Positions 21,477 to 32,930 of a DNA stretch of 64,000 bases are shown in pieces. Under the pieces are notes generated by a model, which saw only the letters and a program-made list of their open reading frames with translations, made no database searches and was not told where the DNA came from. Every line of letters begins with the position of its first letter. The stretch's first letter is position 1. The position numbers were made by a program, and so were the translations under genes. The DNA comes from Ottelia alismoides (lineage: Eukaryota; Streptophyta; Magnoliopsida; Alismatales; Hydrocharitaceae), in the NCBI GenBank assembly GCA_037367405.1, contig JAZKJV010010541.1, positions 310,001 through 374,000 on the forward strand. The letters run 5' to 3'.

Positions 21477-24476
21477 AAATAAAATAGTCTATATAAATAC
21501 ATAGATGAATATATAATAGTTATATGTATATATTATATGCACCTATTTATTTATGTATATAATCTATATCAAAAAATACAATAAAAATATATTTGTGTAT
21601 ATGAAAATAAGTTATAAATATATAAAATATGATAAGAAAATAATAACATCAAACATTCAAAATAAAAAATATACAAAACACAGGTCAATATACCTATATA
21701 TACACTTGTAAAAAATAACTCATAATAAAATAACTCAAAAAATAAAAAATCATAATAAATTACTACACAAAATAATAAACATTTTTTATTTTATAACATA
21801 AAATTAAAAAAATATTCATATTTCTTATTGATTTTACAAAGAATTTCAACCATGCATTTATCTGGTTGGTCTTTTATTGACCTCCGATCAACTCAGCCAG
21901 GTGCGCCTTTACTCTGTCAGGCGTGTCATTTCCCTGCTTTTCCTCTCTTTTTCCTGCTCAATCCATCGATCCCATTTAACGATCTTCCACACCAAGATCA
22001 ACATCTATCATCGATCATCCACTCCCATTTCCTGGATCCGTTGTACATAGCCCAAGATAACCAAAAACCCTAGATCAGTAAAGGTGCTCACACTGTTCAT
22101 AAATAAAACCTTCAGCCTCTTTGATTGAATTTCAGCATTTTCCAACACCTTAATACCTTCGACTTCAGCCGAGAGTGTATCTAGGTGACATCTGGAGGTC
22201 CCTTGAAGTCTGAAGTGGATGAAGGAGGGAGATGCACCCATGGCAGAGCTCCGACGACATCCTGCTACTTGGCCTCCCGACCAAGTTCGAGTTGCACCTT
22301 TACTTCTATTAGGTATATTTTCTTAGTTTCTTTTGTTTTCTACATTAATGTCGTGTTTTAATCAATGATTTTGCGTATAATAGGTTAGTTACCTCACCGG
22401 AGGTCTAGAGCTCCGACGACCGTTTGCCGCCGTGACTACCACGTCTCTGTCTCGTAACCACCTCCATGTCTTTCCCCCTTCACTACTCCACCTAGCCAAA
22501 CTATTATTCCCTTTCGATCCCCTCTGTATTAAAACATATGTGCTCCTCCAGCCACCACCTCAATGAAGCATTCCATCCTCTACCATCCCACCTCTATTCC
22601 ACAACTAATCGGGTCGATGTACTTTTTCCACAACCCATGTCTCTTTCTGTGTAGGTCTTGAGCATAAGGAGATGTGTAAAGGGCAATTTGACCTGGAATT
22701 CGTGCTCAGGTACCCCAGGACTCACAAAATCTACAAGAGCAAAATCACAGGGGTCCGAGCCATATTGAAAACCTCCATAGTTGTGGAAAATTATCATGAA
22801 CATTTCCCCCATGTTTGCAGCAATGGAGAGGATATGAGGTGCAATCTAGAGCAGATCGAAGCAACCTAGAGCAGTGTTCTTTGCGTGTTCTTCCTGGGCA
22901 CGTCCATGCCATCCGATGATCCATCCGATTCAGATTGAACTCCCACCGTCAGATCTAGGGCAACGTCAATTGTTGATTAAGCATTTGATCGAGCCACGAC
23001 CATTAATCCACGGACCGTTGTCTTCTAATTGTGGTTGTCGACTCTTATGTGCCGCAAGGTTGATCACCATCAGCCGCACGATGGAGCTCATAATGGGGGT
23101 AAATTGCATACTTAGCCACCACCTTTTTGTTTTTATTTATTTAGTCCTATATTAAATTCTATAGTTTAAATAATTATGTAAATATTGTACAGAGGCCTCT
23201 GAATTTATTGGATATTGTACATGGGTCCAGTCCAGTGTAGCACACCTATCGTCCCACGTGAGCTGGGATAATTGAATTTATGTCCTAGTTATTTTGTGAA
23301 TTTTAAAATAGTCCATTAAATTTAAATATAAGTTGTATAATTATGAGAAATTTGCACATATTCCCCTGACTTTACTTATGATTACAATATGCCCTCGCTA
23401 GTACATGTATTTTTGTGCTTGTATTCCATTTATTAAAAATAGCATCTATGCTCCAAAATTATGCAAAAATAGGGTTAGATGCCTGCTAACATGTACTTTA
23501 ATGCTACATTTCTATTTTGGCATTTTAGGCATTTTAATGATTTATTAAGAATCAAATGAGCACATTTTTGTCCCTATCTAATTTAGAAAATACTAAGAAA
23601 CATAAAAATGTATTGAAAAATTCCCAAAAATATGTATGTGGCTTATTATTGTATTTTATAATTCAAGACCAAAGATCCCTAAAAATAGAAAAATAAAAAG
23701 GAAAAAAACTAAAAATCTCCAAAATCCAATGGAAAAAGTTATAAGATTCCCTAAAACTCCAAATATTTATTTATATTTTTGAATTTTCTTTATATTATTG
23801 TCTATCTATTAATATTGATTTGGACAATTTCGCTGCTTCAAATCTCCAAATCACATCTATCTTATTTATTTAATCCTTGTTTTGGGAAGTTTTTGATTTT
23901 CAAAATACATAAATATGCGCAAAAAAATCCATAAAAATCACGAAAATAACAGAAAATTATATAATACCCAAAAATATTTTGTTTTTTTATTTTGACCATT
24001 TTTAAGTATATTTAAATTGTATTTCCTAATATTTTACATATACCCTTATATATTCGTATCTTATTTGCTTTAAAAGAAAAGGAAATTAAAAATCAGAAAA
24101 TATTCAAAGAAAATAAAAATTTAAAATAAAAAACAATTTAAAAAATTAAAATTAAAATCCATAAAAAATATAAAAATTAAAAACTCACACAAAAAGATAA
24201 TAAATGGACAAGCGGAAGGATAAATTGTGCATGAATTTGCACAATCTACCGTTTTCTCCCTCTGTTCGACCTCTACACATGCTTACATACTATACACACT
24301 TGTTGTAGAGTAGCAATAAATTTTAACTACACATTTTTGGTTTCCATTGCTATATTTATTTGTGGGTTAATTGTTGATTGACACGAGGTTTCGTGAGCGA
24401 TCGCCTCACCGACACTTTACCTTTGCTTTTTAGTGAGGATATTTTAGACCCTCGCAAAACCTCTATTATCAATATT

Positions 24477-24774
24477 GTAATTAGAATTTCTAGCATTTTT
24501 CCGTACATTGTTTCATCCTATCTCCCCCTACTTTATTTTGAGTCGACCTAGTCAATACTTGATTTGTTCTTGGGGTTTGGGGTCAGTTAATATCATAGAT
24601 AACTCCTTTATTTTACTTTTCTTTTCTTTATTCTTTTATTTGGGGTTTAAATACAAGTAATTACACATTATTTAAGGATGTTAATTTATGAAAGTTAGTT
24701 GTATTTACATGTATTTTACTTGATATTTTAAAGCTAATATAAAAGAATAAAGGTGAATGAATGGTTATTCATCA
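24477..24774 (-). repeat. GYP-R 5' LTR, head piece
   Basis: On the minus strand it starts at 24774 with TGATGAATAACC and contains the AATAAAGTAGGGGG-AGATAG block near 24515-24535. It joins the piece ending at 12828 once GYP-1 and one ATATT are removed. The LTR start adjoins COP-0 gag sequence at 24775, so GYP-R is inserted in COP-0. Confidence 0.82.
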
Positions 24775-25667
24775 TTGGTACAATGGTTGCATAGGTCAAG
24801 GGAATGCGCCATCAGAAGCAAGGGTGTTGAAATGGTCAGGCCTAGAAGAAGAGTCAAGATGTTGTCTCATCTTCTCAAGCTTCAACACTCAGGGCATCAA
24901 AGAAAGCTGATGTCTATCATCACTGCAAGAAGCTGGGGCACTAGAAGCGTAACTCTCTAGATTACCTAAGAACCATTGAAAAAGGTAAAGCTCTAGTAGG
25001 TATAAAATCTACTTTCATCATTGAAACCAAACTTCTCGTAGGATGATAAGGGTAGTTGGGTTATAAATTTTAGTGCTTCTATTCATGTATGCAATTTGTT
25101 GCATCTATTTTAGGAAACTTGAAAGATTAATGAAGAGGAAATAGTCATCCATATGGGATCTAATGCAACTATTGCAATAGTCACTGTCGGGATTTGCAGA
25201 CTATCACTATTTAGTCAGAGAGTCTTATTACTTAGAAAATGTCTCTATGTTTTGTATGTTAGAAGGAACTTATTAACTGTATCTCAGTTAGTTATAAATA
25301 GATATTCATTCCTATTATGCGAGAAACTTATCATAAATTGTTGGTAAACATATTACAGATGGCTTTCTCACTATTGGTGGACTCTTTGAATTGTGCATTG
25401 ATGAATCTATCATGAATGTTACCACCAATAAAAAAAACCCTAACAGATTTAGAGAGGATGGAAATCATGATTTGATATCAAAGGCTTTTTCTTTTATCTG
25501 TTGATAGGATCAATAGATTGGTAAATGATGGAACATTAGATTTTCTACAGGTCCAAAGTTTACCTACTTTTGAACATTACATTCAAGGTAAAATGACTAG
25601 AGCACCCTTTTGAGATAAGAGTACACGATGTGAGGGTATATTTGACCTAATTCATACCGATGTATGT
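24775..25667 (+). pseudogene. COP-0 gag C-terminus, protease, GAG-pre-integrase remnant
   Basis: Starts within gag where GYP-R inserted; 'ACAATGGTTGCATAGGTCAAGG' aligns with COP-3 gag. A frame near 24907-24990 reads 'YHHCKKLGH', a zinc knuckle that has lost its first Cys. The protease site near 25057-25080 reads V-I-N-F-S-A-S in place of the family's V-I-D-S-G-A-S, so the catalytic Asp (codon 25066-25068) is Asn. 'MGSNATIAIV' through 'VRRNLLTVSQL' (25153-25290) continues protease into GAG-pre-integrase, and 'CIDESIMNVT' follows near 25390. It ends in 'FDLIHTDVC' of integrase, where D-2 entered. Confidence 0.8.
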
Positions 25668-28550
25668 ATAACGAATCCCTGATTCATCTACCTTATATGA
25701 AGGCCTTAGCATATTTCCTATACTTATTAACTAATTAAACCCTTTATTTTAACTTATTTAACTTTACTATTTATGCATGAAATCAGGGCTAAAATCAGTG
25801 TATTAATAAACCCTAATTCTATCTTACATATAGCTTAATATTTTATGTACACAAACTCTCCTTTTGATGTTATTTTTTTCTATTATCTTCCTTAAGATAT
25901 GTTCTAACTTAGCGTAAAAATGAAAAATAGAAAAAATTAAAGAAATTAGAAGTTGTGAACTTGTATATATGGTACATACAATGTTTGGATTGTCTTTGTT
26001 TCACTTTTTGTAACCTATAAAATCCAAAAAAAATAAATTAGTACTGTATTTATAGTATATAAATTAAGTCTCTAATTTGAACCTAATTAAGAATACAAAC
26101 ATTACAAAACATAAAATATGGATTAATTGTCAATTAGTGCCTTATACAAAAATTGTAATTTGTACATATGAATTCTTTTGATTTTGGGTCCTTCATGAAA
26201 GCTGCAGATCTCATCGATCACCAACTTTCTTGTTGAACAATTTTCTATTTTGAATTTACTTTTATTGATTTTCTTATTTTCTTTATTTTCTTTTCCGTGG
26301 TCAACAATTAATATGCTCCTAGCCCTATGATTTGTCCACCTTACACGCCCGACTCACCTTCTCTCTCCACCCACTTCCACATCCTCCAACCAATCAACTC
26401 ACTCCACCATTGGCTCTTGGTCAACACCTCCTTCTGGCCATTAAAAATGCTAAAACCCTCTACTCCTCCCACATCTCCCTCGGATTCCTCTCTCCTCTCT
26501 CCATTAATCACCATCATAACACCATGCATGTAACATCCAGTCGACCCTCCTCTTCTCCTAGCCATAAATCATCCATTAATGCCGAAACCACCTTCGATCG
26601 AGCACCTATAAGGCACCCTCCCATGTCTCTTCTCCAACCCATCCATAATTAGTAGAACTTCCCTCTAGCTTCATTTCTTTTTGCAAGTGATAGGAGTCGA
26701 GGAGCTCCACTATAGAACAATGACATGGAAGGTCCCGATGTGATCCTCAGCCTTCCCCCCGACCATGTAGCATCTCTGAGATGCAGATCTCATGTTCACC
26801 CTCACCTAAACACTTGAAAATAGACCATAGAGGAGTCCCTCCTCATTTTCCAGGTGATCTGATCTTACTCTCCACTCTTTGATCCACATCCTTCATTCCA
26901 ATTACCAACCAAGCGCCATGAAGTGAAAGGAGGATGAAGCAACGTGCTCCAGTTCCTCTGCCTCCATGGTGCTCCCCCAACCCTTTCCTCCTTTTTTTGT
27001 CTTTTTTTGTTTTTTCTGCTAACTTTGCATGTCTGCATGTCATCGAGAGCTCCTCTAGGGAGCACACCTACTCCGTACCCGCAGAACATAGGAGCCATGA
27101 GCTACTTATTCCTTACTCACCTGGAGCAGACACACATCATCGACACAAAGAACTCTCCCTTGGGCATTAATGAAGGTTGAACTAGATGCATCACCTGAGC
27201 CATTTCGATTGAAGTTGGAGCTCCACCATGTACTTCATCGACCACATGATGGAGGCAAAGATCCACCCAGAGACTCAGCTTGGTCCTCTATCTACGCGCT
27301 TTGGAGCTCAGCAGAACATCACCCCTCTACTGACTATCGCCCTTCGACGATCTCCTCTATCCTCTTTTGAGATGAGGAAGAAGATGAGATACCTAGTGTA
27401 CATGTGCCATCGGATCAACCTGGATCCGATGACTCTTGATCAAACTCATCTCAACTATTAGATCTATATCAAGAGCACCCATTGAGCCATGATATCATCG
27501 CCACTCGAGCCTCTCAACCACAGGTGGGTCTCAACCATGTAGGATTTGAAACATCAACTCCATAACATGTGCCTTGGCCTGAGCCTCCAGCCTTGGTATG
27601 GGCCATGTGCGTTCTACATGCGACTTGGAATAATTGTGGTGAGGCGCCTACTAGTTCTTCTAACTGTAAAGTAATCCCCATTTGGGATTTATACGCAGGA
27701 GCCTCTCTACCTATTCTAATTTGCAGATAAGCCCCTCTTGACAACTTAAACACACAAAAATTTTATTTTAATTATACTTTAGTCATTGGAATAGATTTTC
27801 ACATCTTTGTCATTTTTTATTGAAAAATTATGTATTATATGACATTTTAAAGCTCGTTGAATGCCCAATCATTTTTTATTGATTATTGATCGATCAAAGC
27901 TATTTTAAAATTGATTTTTGTTGGTTGATCTAATAGACTATTATATTTTTAATTTGACATAAGTTTGCTATTATTTGGATAAATTTGTTCTATTTTTGCA
28001 TGGTTTAATTTTGCCGAGGCTCGATTGATTGTTATTCCCTGATCGTTTGAGATAAAAAATTGTTTTGAGGAACTATATTGTAGGGAATTTGGAGCCACTA
28101 ATTATGATATTTATCTTGTTATTGAAATAAATCTTTGTGTTGGATTGATACTGTATATTCATATTTGCATGCTTCGAGATTTATAGTGAATTATTTCTTG
28201 GATTTTTTTAAAGTATGTGATTATTTGTTTATTACTGATCAATTTCTTGGAGATAAAATCAGTAATCACATATCCTTCTATCTTTCTCTCTTTCCCATTT
28301 TCCCGCATTTCATCTGTGTGTTTACTTGCATCTGCACATGCATCTATTATTCATTGCATAAAAAATCATCATTACGTTTTATTTCATTTTGTGCATTCAT
28401 TTTTTTGTATTGCGTCGCATACTTTTGAAAATTTTCATTGTTTGAAAATAAAATATAATTAATCGATTTACATGTACTATTTCTCGATAAATCAATAATT
28501 AGACTTAAGAAAAATTCATCTAGCTCATGTCCCTGTATCGACCATGGAAC
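25668..28550 (+). mobile_element. D-2: LTR-like block, main piece (D family)
   Basis: It interrupts COP-0 integrase. The start near 25668 (TAACGAATCCCTGATTCATC) is a decayed form of the D-3 start TGATGAATCTCAGATTCATC. Landmarks shared with D-3 include 'CTTCATGAAAGCTGCAG' at 26191 (D-3 'CTTCATGAAAGTTGTAG' at 63581) and with D-1 'GACATTTTAAAGCTCGTTGA' at about 27841. A GC-richer leader at 26320-27560 has many short overlapping ORFs on both strands and no domain. With the tail at 39185-39325 it totals about 3.0 kb. No internal region or second LTR is seen, so it fits a solo LTR; the possible target duplication TATGT/AATGT is weak. Confidence 0.65.
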
Positions 28551-29750
28551 TGTTGGACATGCGAGCCCACATCGAGCCATTAGGCAATAAATGTTATTTC
28601 AAATATCATTTCCTAGTCTGAAATGATGAATAACTAATTTGCATAATAGGTCCCTTAGTACAATTAGGGTTATGTACCATGGCCATCTTAATGATCATAC
28701 AACTGTTGATTTAGTAATTGAATCATAGAGGTTGGTGCTTGGATGAATATCTAAAGAGTTAGATTGAGGACTTATCAAGTACCATCAAATGATTATTAAG
28801 AGATGATCTCCAGCATGAGAAGGAGATGGCAATTCTTTCTCTAATGGTTGATATCTAGCCAACCACTTGATGTGGGTCCTCTACATAGGAATAGAGATTC
28901 AGAGTAGTTATATGAGTTAGGTCAAAGAGTTTAGTTAACGAGATCGAGATAACCAAAGTCCTATGTCGTATAATGTCACGATATAAGCACACATCCTCTG
29001 ACCAGAGACAGATGTGTTACTATTTGTCTGAGTATGTATATTTGGCATACCAATAGGTTGATGACCTAATCAAGGCCTATTCTGGTGCGCATGTAAGGGC
29101 ATATTACTGAACCAGAAAACATGAGCTCACTCATGAGATTTTGGGAAGAATCAAATTTCGTGCACGGCCATCTCGCTTTGGAAGCTTGACTGAATTTTTA
29201 GGTTTGATATATGCTTTTGGAAAGTATATGAACACCTGGGTATGATATATGCTTTTGGAAATTATGTGATCGATACCAACTCCCAATAGTCAAATGAGAA
29301 CCTTAATGATAAAACCTTGATAAAGACTTTGTAAAATTGATCTAATACTTTGGGTTTATTCTTGGTCTTCCATTATGCAGGATGTACAGGTATTGGGGAT
29401 ACCTGAGGGTGATGTGATCATAAACGATTGTATAACCATGACGCTTCCATTCCTAGGGAGCGATGAAATGGGTCTGGATTTTAGTTACTCCTCTAAGTAG
29501 AGAAGTGATCTAATGTTGGTCCAAGTGTTGGACAGTGATCTGAATGTGATTCAGATGCAATGAGAAGATTGGATCTACAATCTCGATTTAATTAAGCATC
29601 TATGGGAGGTTTGTAAGATCTAGATTTGAGATGTGATCTCAATATCCAAGTCACTATACGTGGAACAATACAATCGCCATGTCCTTATCTCCAAGTATAT
29701 GCGGAGAAAGCGCATTACCCTTGAAAGAGTTCAGGATAATTTCATTGTTG

Positions 29751-29778
<28 letters not shown>
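29751..29778 (+). repeat. (AT)14 microsatellite
   Basis: A pure AT dinucleotide run inside the COP-1 5' LTR. The 3' LTR has no expansion at the matching point (about 37785), so it arose after insertion. Confidence 0.95.
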
Positions 29779-29782
<4 letters not shown>

Positions 29783-30097
29783 CCAAGCATTAACAAAACT
29801 GATAATTAAATGTCATTTAATTATCATGGATAATATGAATTTGATTCATATTATAAAGAGAATTATCTAAGATAATTAAACATGGTTTAATTATCAAAGA
29901 TATAAATAATGCGAATGTGATTCAAATTATTTGGGCACATGAGAATAGAGATCTAAAATGATTAAATGTGATTTAATTATCATGGATATGAATAATGTGG
30001 ATAGCACTATCCATATTAATCATATATAACGTAAATGTGATTTATAATATATAAGAGAGAGCTATTTGTAATTTACATTTGTTAATTAAATGTTGAT

Positions 30098-30173
30098 GTG
30101 AATAGGATTCACACTGGATAACTAATTGAAAATGTAATTCACATTTTATTTTGGGTTGTGAATGTGATTCACA
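30098..30173 (+). promoter_or_regulatory. Dyad motif cluster in COP-1 5' U3
   Basis: GTGAATAGGATTCAC (30098-30112), an AATGTAATTCACATT-type dyad (about 30131-30146) and TGTGAATGTGATTCACA (30157-30173) fall within 76 bases, upstream of the TATA-like box. The 3' LTR keeps all three (38112-38187). They resemble a palindromic protein-binding repeat; no factor is assigned. Confidence 0.5.
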
Positions 30174-30476
30174 AACTTCTAATGACATGATTGAAATGTT
30201 CACAAATTGGATTTATTTCTCTAACATAAATTCGCAATAAAAAGTTGTTGCAAAATATTGGAGATACGCATGAGATATAGATTCTCATGAAATTGGAAGG
30301 AGCCACCTTGGCATATGAAGAGGGTGGACGGCCACCCTATCCTTATGGAATGTGTGGGCCGTCGCCCTTGGTCTTATTTAAGGAGGCTTGCCTCCTTCCT
30401 ATTTCTCCAATGAAGATTGATTTGATATAAATCAATTTATATACAATATATATATGTGATTTTATTAAATTAATTG

Positions 30477-30496
30477 TTGTTGTAAATTTACAACAA
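30477..30496 (+). repeat. 20-bp perfect palindrome in COP-1 5' LTR
   Basis: TTGTTGTAAATTTACAACAA equals its own reverse complement. The 3' LTR has the same at 38488-38507, while COP-2 and COP-3 have decayed versions. It lies about 100 bases upstream of the TATA-like box. Confidence 0.7.
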
Positions 30497-30583
30497 AATC
30501 AGGACCATTAAAAGAAACACAAATCAATGTGAGCCATTGGGTTTGTGTTGTCCATGGATTGATCTCTATGGATCCCAAAATAT

Positions 30584-30591
30584 TATAAAAG
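30584..30591 (+). promoter_or_regulatory. TATA-like box of COP-1 5' LTR
   Basis: TATAAAAG in a conserved setting, AATATTATAAAAGGAGAGG, identical in the 3' LTR (38593). It is followed by a CT-rich stretch like a 5' transcribed leader. Confidence 0.6.
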
Positions 30592-31175
30592 GAGAGGCAC
30601 ACCTTGTTCTTTTGGGTTACAACACACAAGTTGTGAACAACTTCTCTCACTCTTTCATTCTCTACACGTCCTCTCCCTCTCTCTCTTGTGGCCGTCCACC
30701 ATGATGCCCTAGATAGAGTCGCCATCGTTGCAGCGTCGCTGTTATGCTGCCAGATCATTCGTTCGTGGATATCCTTCTCCTTCGGTGCACCTTGCTCGTG
30801 AAGAAGACGTCGGATATCGTGTGACAATATCAGGAGATTTGTTGCTTGGATCATCAACATGGATTGTAGGGAGCACTCATTTCATCAACGTGCTCGCAAG
30901 CATCTCCTCCATCAGATCAGATTTGAGACATGAGGTCTCTTCATTTAGAGACTTGATCACAACATGCTTCAAGAGGTAATCCTAGTACTTGTTTGTGGTT
31001 TGTGGTTTAGATGAAACAAACTGAGAAGTGTTCTTGAATCTTATGGTTTCATCACATGAAATATTTTTAAATTCCGCTGCCTTGAGAAACTAGTGCTACT
31101 ATTCACTCCCAATCACATACGATGCAATCCTCACGCTTCCGCGATGTGCTTATGGATCTTACCATATCCTTTTAG

Positions 31176-31188
31176 TGGTATCAGATCC
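31176..31188 (+). other. COP-1 primer binding site (initiator Met tRNA type)
   Basis: TGGTATCAGATCC starts two bases after the LTR end. TGGTATCAGAGC is the usual plant copia primer site complementary to initiator tRNA-Met, so 10 of the first 11 bases fit. Confidence 0.85.
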
Positions 31189-32930
31189 ATAAGTCAGAGG
31201 TTTCAGATACGATTCGTAAACCTAGGACAACTTGGGCTCGTTAGGGTTTGCGAAATTTTATCGCATTTCATTCCCACAGTCGTGTTTTGTAATTTTTTCG
31301 GATCTATTTAAATCATTTAAACACGAAATTATCACTTAGATTATATTTTACATTAAATAAGGAAACTGTGGGATTTGAGTTTGCGTGATTTGGATTTCGT
31401 TTGCTAGTTATGATCATTTTAGTGAACATGTATCTACTGTTTCGGTGACTACGAATCTTGACGTAATTAAGGAGTTAAATACTAATTTGAAACACCTAGA
31501 AATGCGTGCAAATCACTTAGGTTCTGTTGCAAAACAAACTAGAAAATTATGTAAACTTATTTTGCTTGATTTTGGTTTAAATTGATTGAGATATGCTAAT
31601 TTTAGTAAGTGAGGGTCACTGCTGGAAATTACTTTCCTAATCAAGAACCTTGTGATTATCATTTAATCAATTAGTGAAATTAAATGGTTTAATTTCCTTG
31701 AACATGTATGGATAAATATTTGTGAAGTATTTGATGATAACTATTTCCTTAAATGACATTGCCTTGACCAATAACTGATTAGATATTATCTAGATCACAA
31801 TTGGTTACATGATCTCCTTCCAACAAACAAACTTTCTTGAATAGGATTGGGAATTTGTTTAGCAAATTTCCTTATAATAAAAAAGGTTTTGATTATTACT
31901 ATATGGTATAACTTCGGTTGAAAGAATGATTATCATCTCAAGTACATAATGATCAATTTGGCATTATCCTAACCCGAGGCAGATATGGTGTCTAGTCAGG
32001 GAGCATTGGGGTAGCAGGTTGCACCGTATGCGGTCTGTCCCGCTATCGTCAGTACTGGCCATGACATCAGGTAGGGAAGGGATAATACTAGAAAGATCAT
32101 GATGTATTTTCTAATTATTAAAATTTGAAATAATATGTATGTGAGATAATATTATATTTCAAGTAACAATAAAGAATGTTTGTTGGATATTAATTAGATC
32201 ATTGGTTTAATGTGATTAAATTTATTGGAATCCAAATAAAATTAAAATACTCTATTATGAATAGAGTTGTAATTCCCTTGGATGAACTAATTTTAATGAA
32301 TATGATTCATAATGATTAATTAGAATTTGAACGTGATATGGAGGATCACATAAGTGATATCCATGGTCTCCCGTCAAGGCGAAGGGTTCCGTCGCCATGG
32401 ATTGTATGTAGGAGATGCCTGTCCAAAGTGACAGCTGATGCATACAAGCACATCTGGATCGGGCTCTTTGCTTCTCGAAAGAGTAAGGACGAAAGCGTAG
32501 TGACCTCAATATCAGATCCTCATATTATTGGAGCGATATTGGATTGCACATAGCGAGTTCTAATCCCGTTGACGGTTGGTTCAATTAATGACAGGTCAGC
32601 ATCACCTTAGGGGTGGTGGGCTTGGGTGTTAAAGACTGAATTGGGAATGCAAGTTTGACTTGCAAGGCAGAATGTGTTCTCGCTTCTTTTTACCCGAGTT
32701 ATAGTTTCTCATATTATTGGGATGTGACAAAGACAATGAAGGAGATACAGATCTTTCTTGAGATATAATGGTAAGTATAGCTCTCACATTGAAAGTTATT
32801 AAGGGAATGAACTTTCAGTCTTGACAAGGCAAGACAACTTTGATATAAAATTCCAAAATCAAAGTAAAATATATATTATATACATTTATGCAAATTTCTT
32901 ATTTCAGATAATCCTTCATTAAACCCATTC
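31189..32930 (+). other. COP-1 long 5' leader, origin unclear
   Basis: About 1.7 kb between the primer site and the first gag-like sequence. A GC-richer island at about 32330-32700 stands out from AT-rich surroundings. It has short frames on both strands (plus 32338-32553, minus 32255-32509) with no recognised domain. The equivalent part of the other copia copies is outside the window or replaced by D insertions, so I cannot tell whether this is a family leader or captured DNA. Confidence 0.45.

Larger units (their letters stand above)
12829..24471 (+). mobile_element. GYP-1: non-autonomous Athila-like LTR retrotransposon
   Basis: Complete boundaries: LTRs 12829-16515 and 20075-24471, primer site right after the 5' LTR, and a 5-bp target duplication ATATT at 12824-12828 and 24472-24476. 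It inserted into the LTR of GYP-R; rejoining the flanks gives a continuous GYP-R LTR. Only 3.6 kb lies between the LTRs, and I find no gag, protease, RT or integrase there: it holds tandem repeats, hairpin-purine modules, TTTGAAAA-rich low complexity and a conserved 3' block. LTR heads differ at roughly 15% of positions by eye, so this insertion is older than GYP-2. It could have moved only with enzymes from a relative. Confidence 0.9.
20075..24471 (+). repeat. GYP-1 3' LTR (4.40 kb, carries two MITEs)
   Basis: Starts TGATGAATCTCC and ends CTATTATCA. It is about 710 bases longer than the 5' LTR: a 387-bp MITE (20703-21089) and a 238-bp MITE (21239-21476) plus their target duplications account for most of this. 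The rest is due to small indels, including an extra 60-70 bases near 22315-22400 that the 5' LTR lacks. In this copy the conserved hairpin near 21860 is partly deleted. Confidence 0.87.
28551..31174 (+). repeat. COP-1 5' LTR (2.62 kb)
   Basis: Begins TGTTGGACATGCGAGCCCAC and ends ACCATATCCTTTTA, one base before the primer site. The order inside is head, AT-rich dyad array (29790-30180), 20-bp palindrome (30477-30496), TATAAAAG (30584), CT-rich leader and GC-richer tail. It lacks a short segment near 29085-29100 that the 3' LTR keeps at about 37070-37130. Confidence 0.87.

Noticed and set aside
26327..27461. Cluster of short ORFs that might be a host gene with exons
   Set aside because: The stretch is the leader of D-2, similar in layout to D-1 and D-3; no splice-consistent frame or domain was seen.
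30728..30979. 83-codon ORF in the COP-1 5' LTR, with a like frame at 38799-39035
   Set aside because: Both lie in the LTR leader after the TATA-like box, differ by frameshifts, and show no domain; at most a leader upstream ORF.
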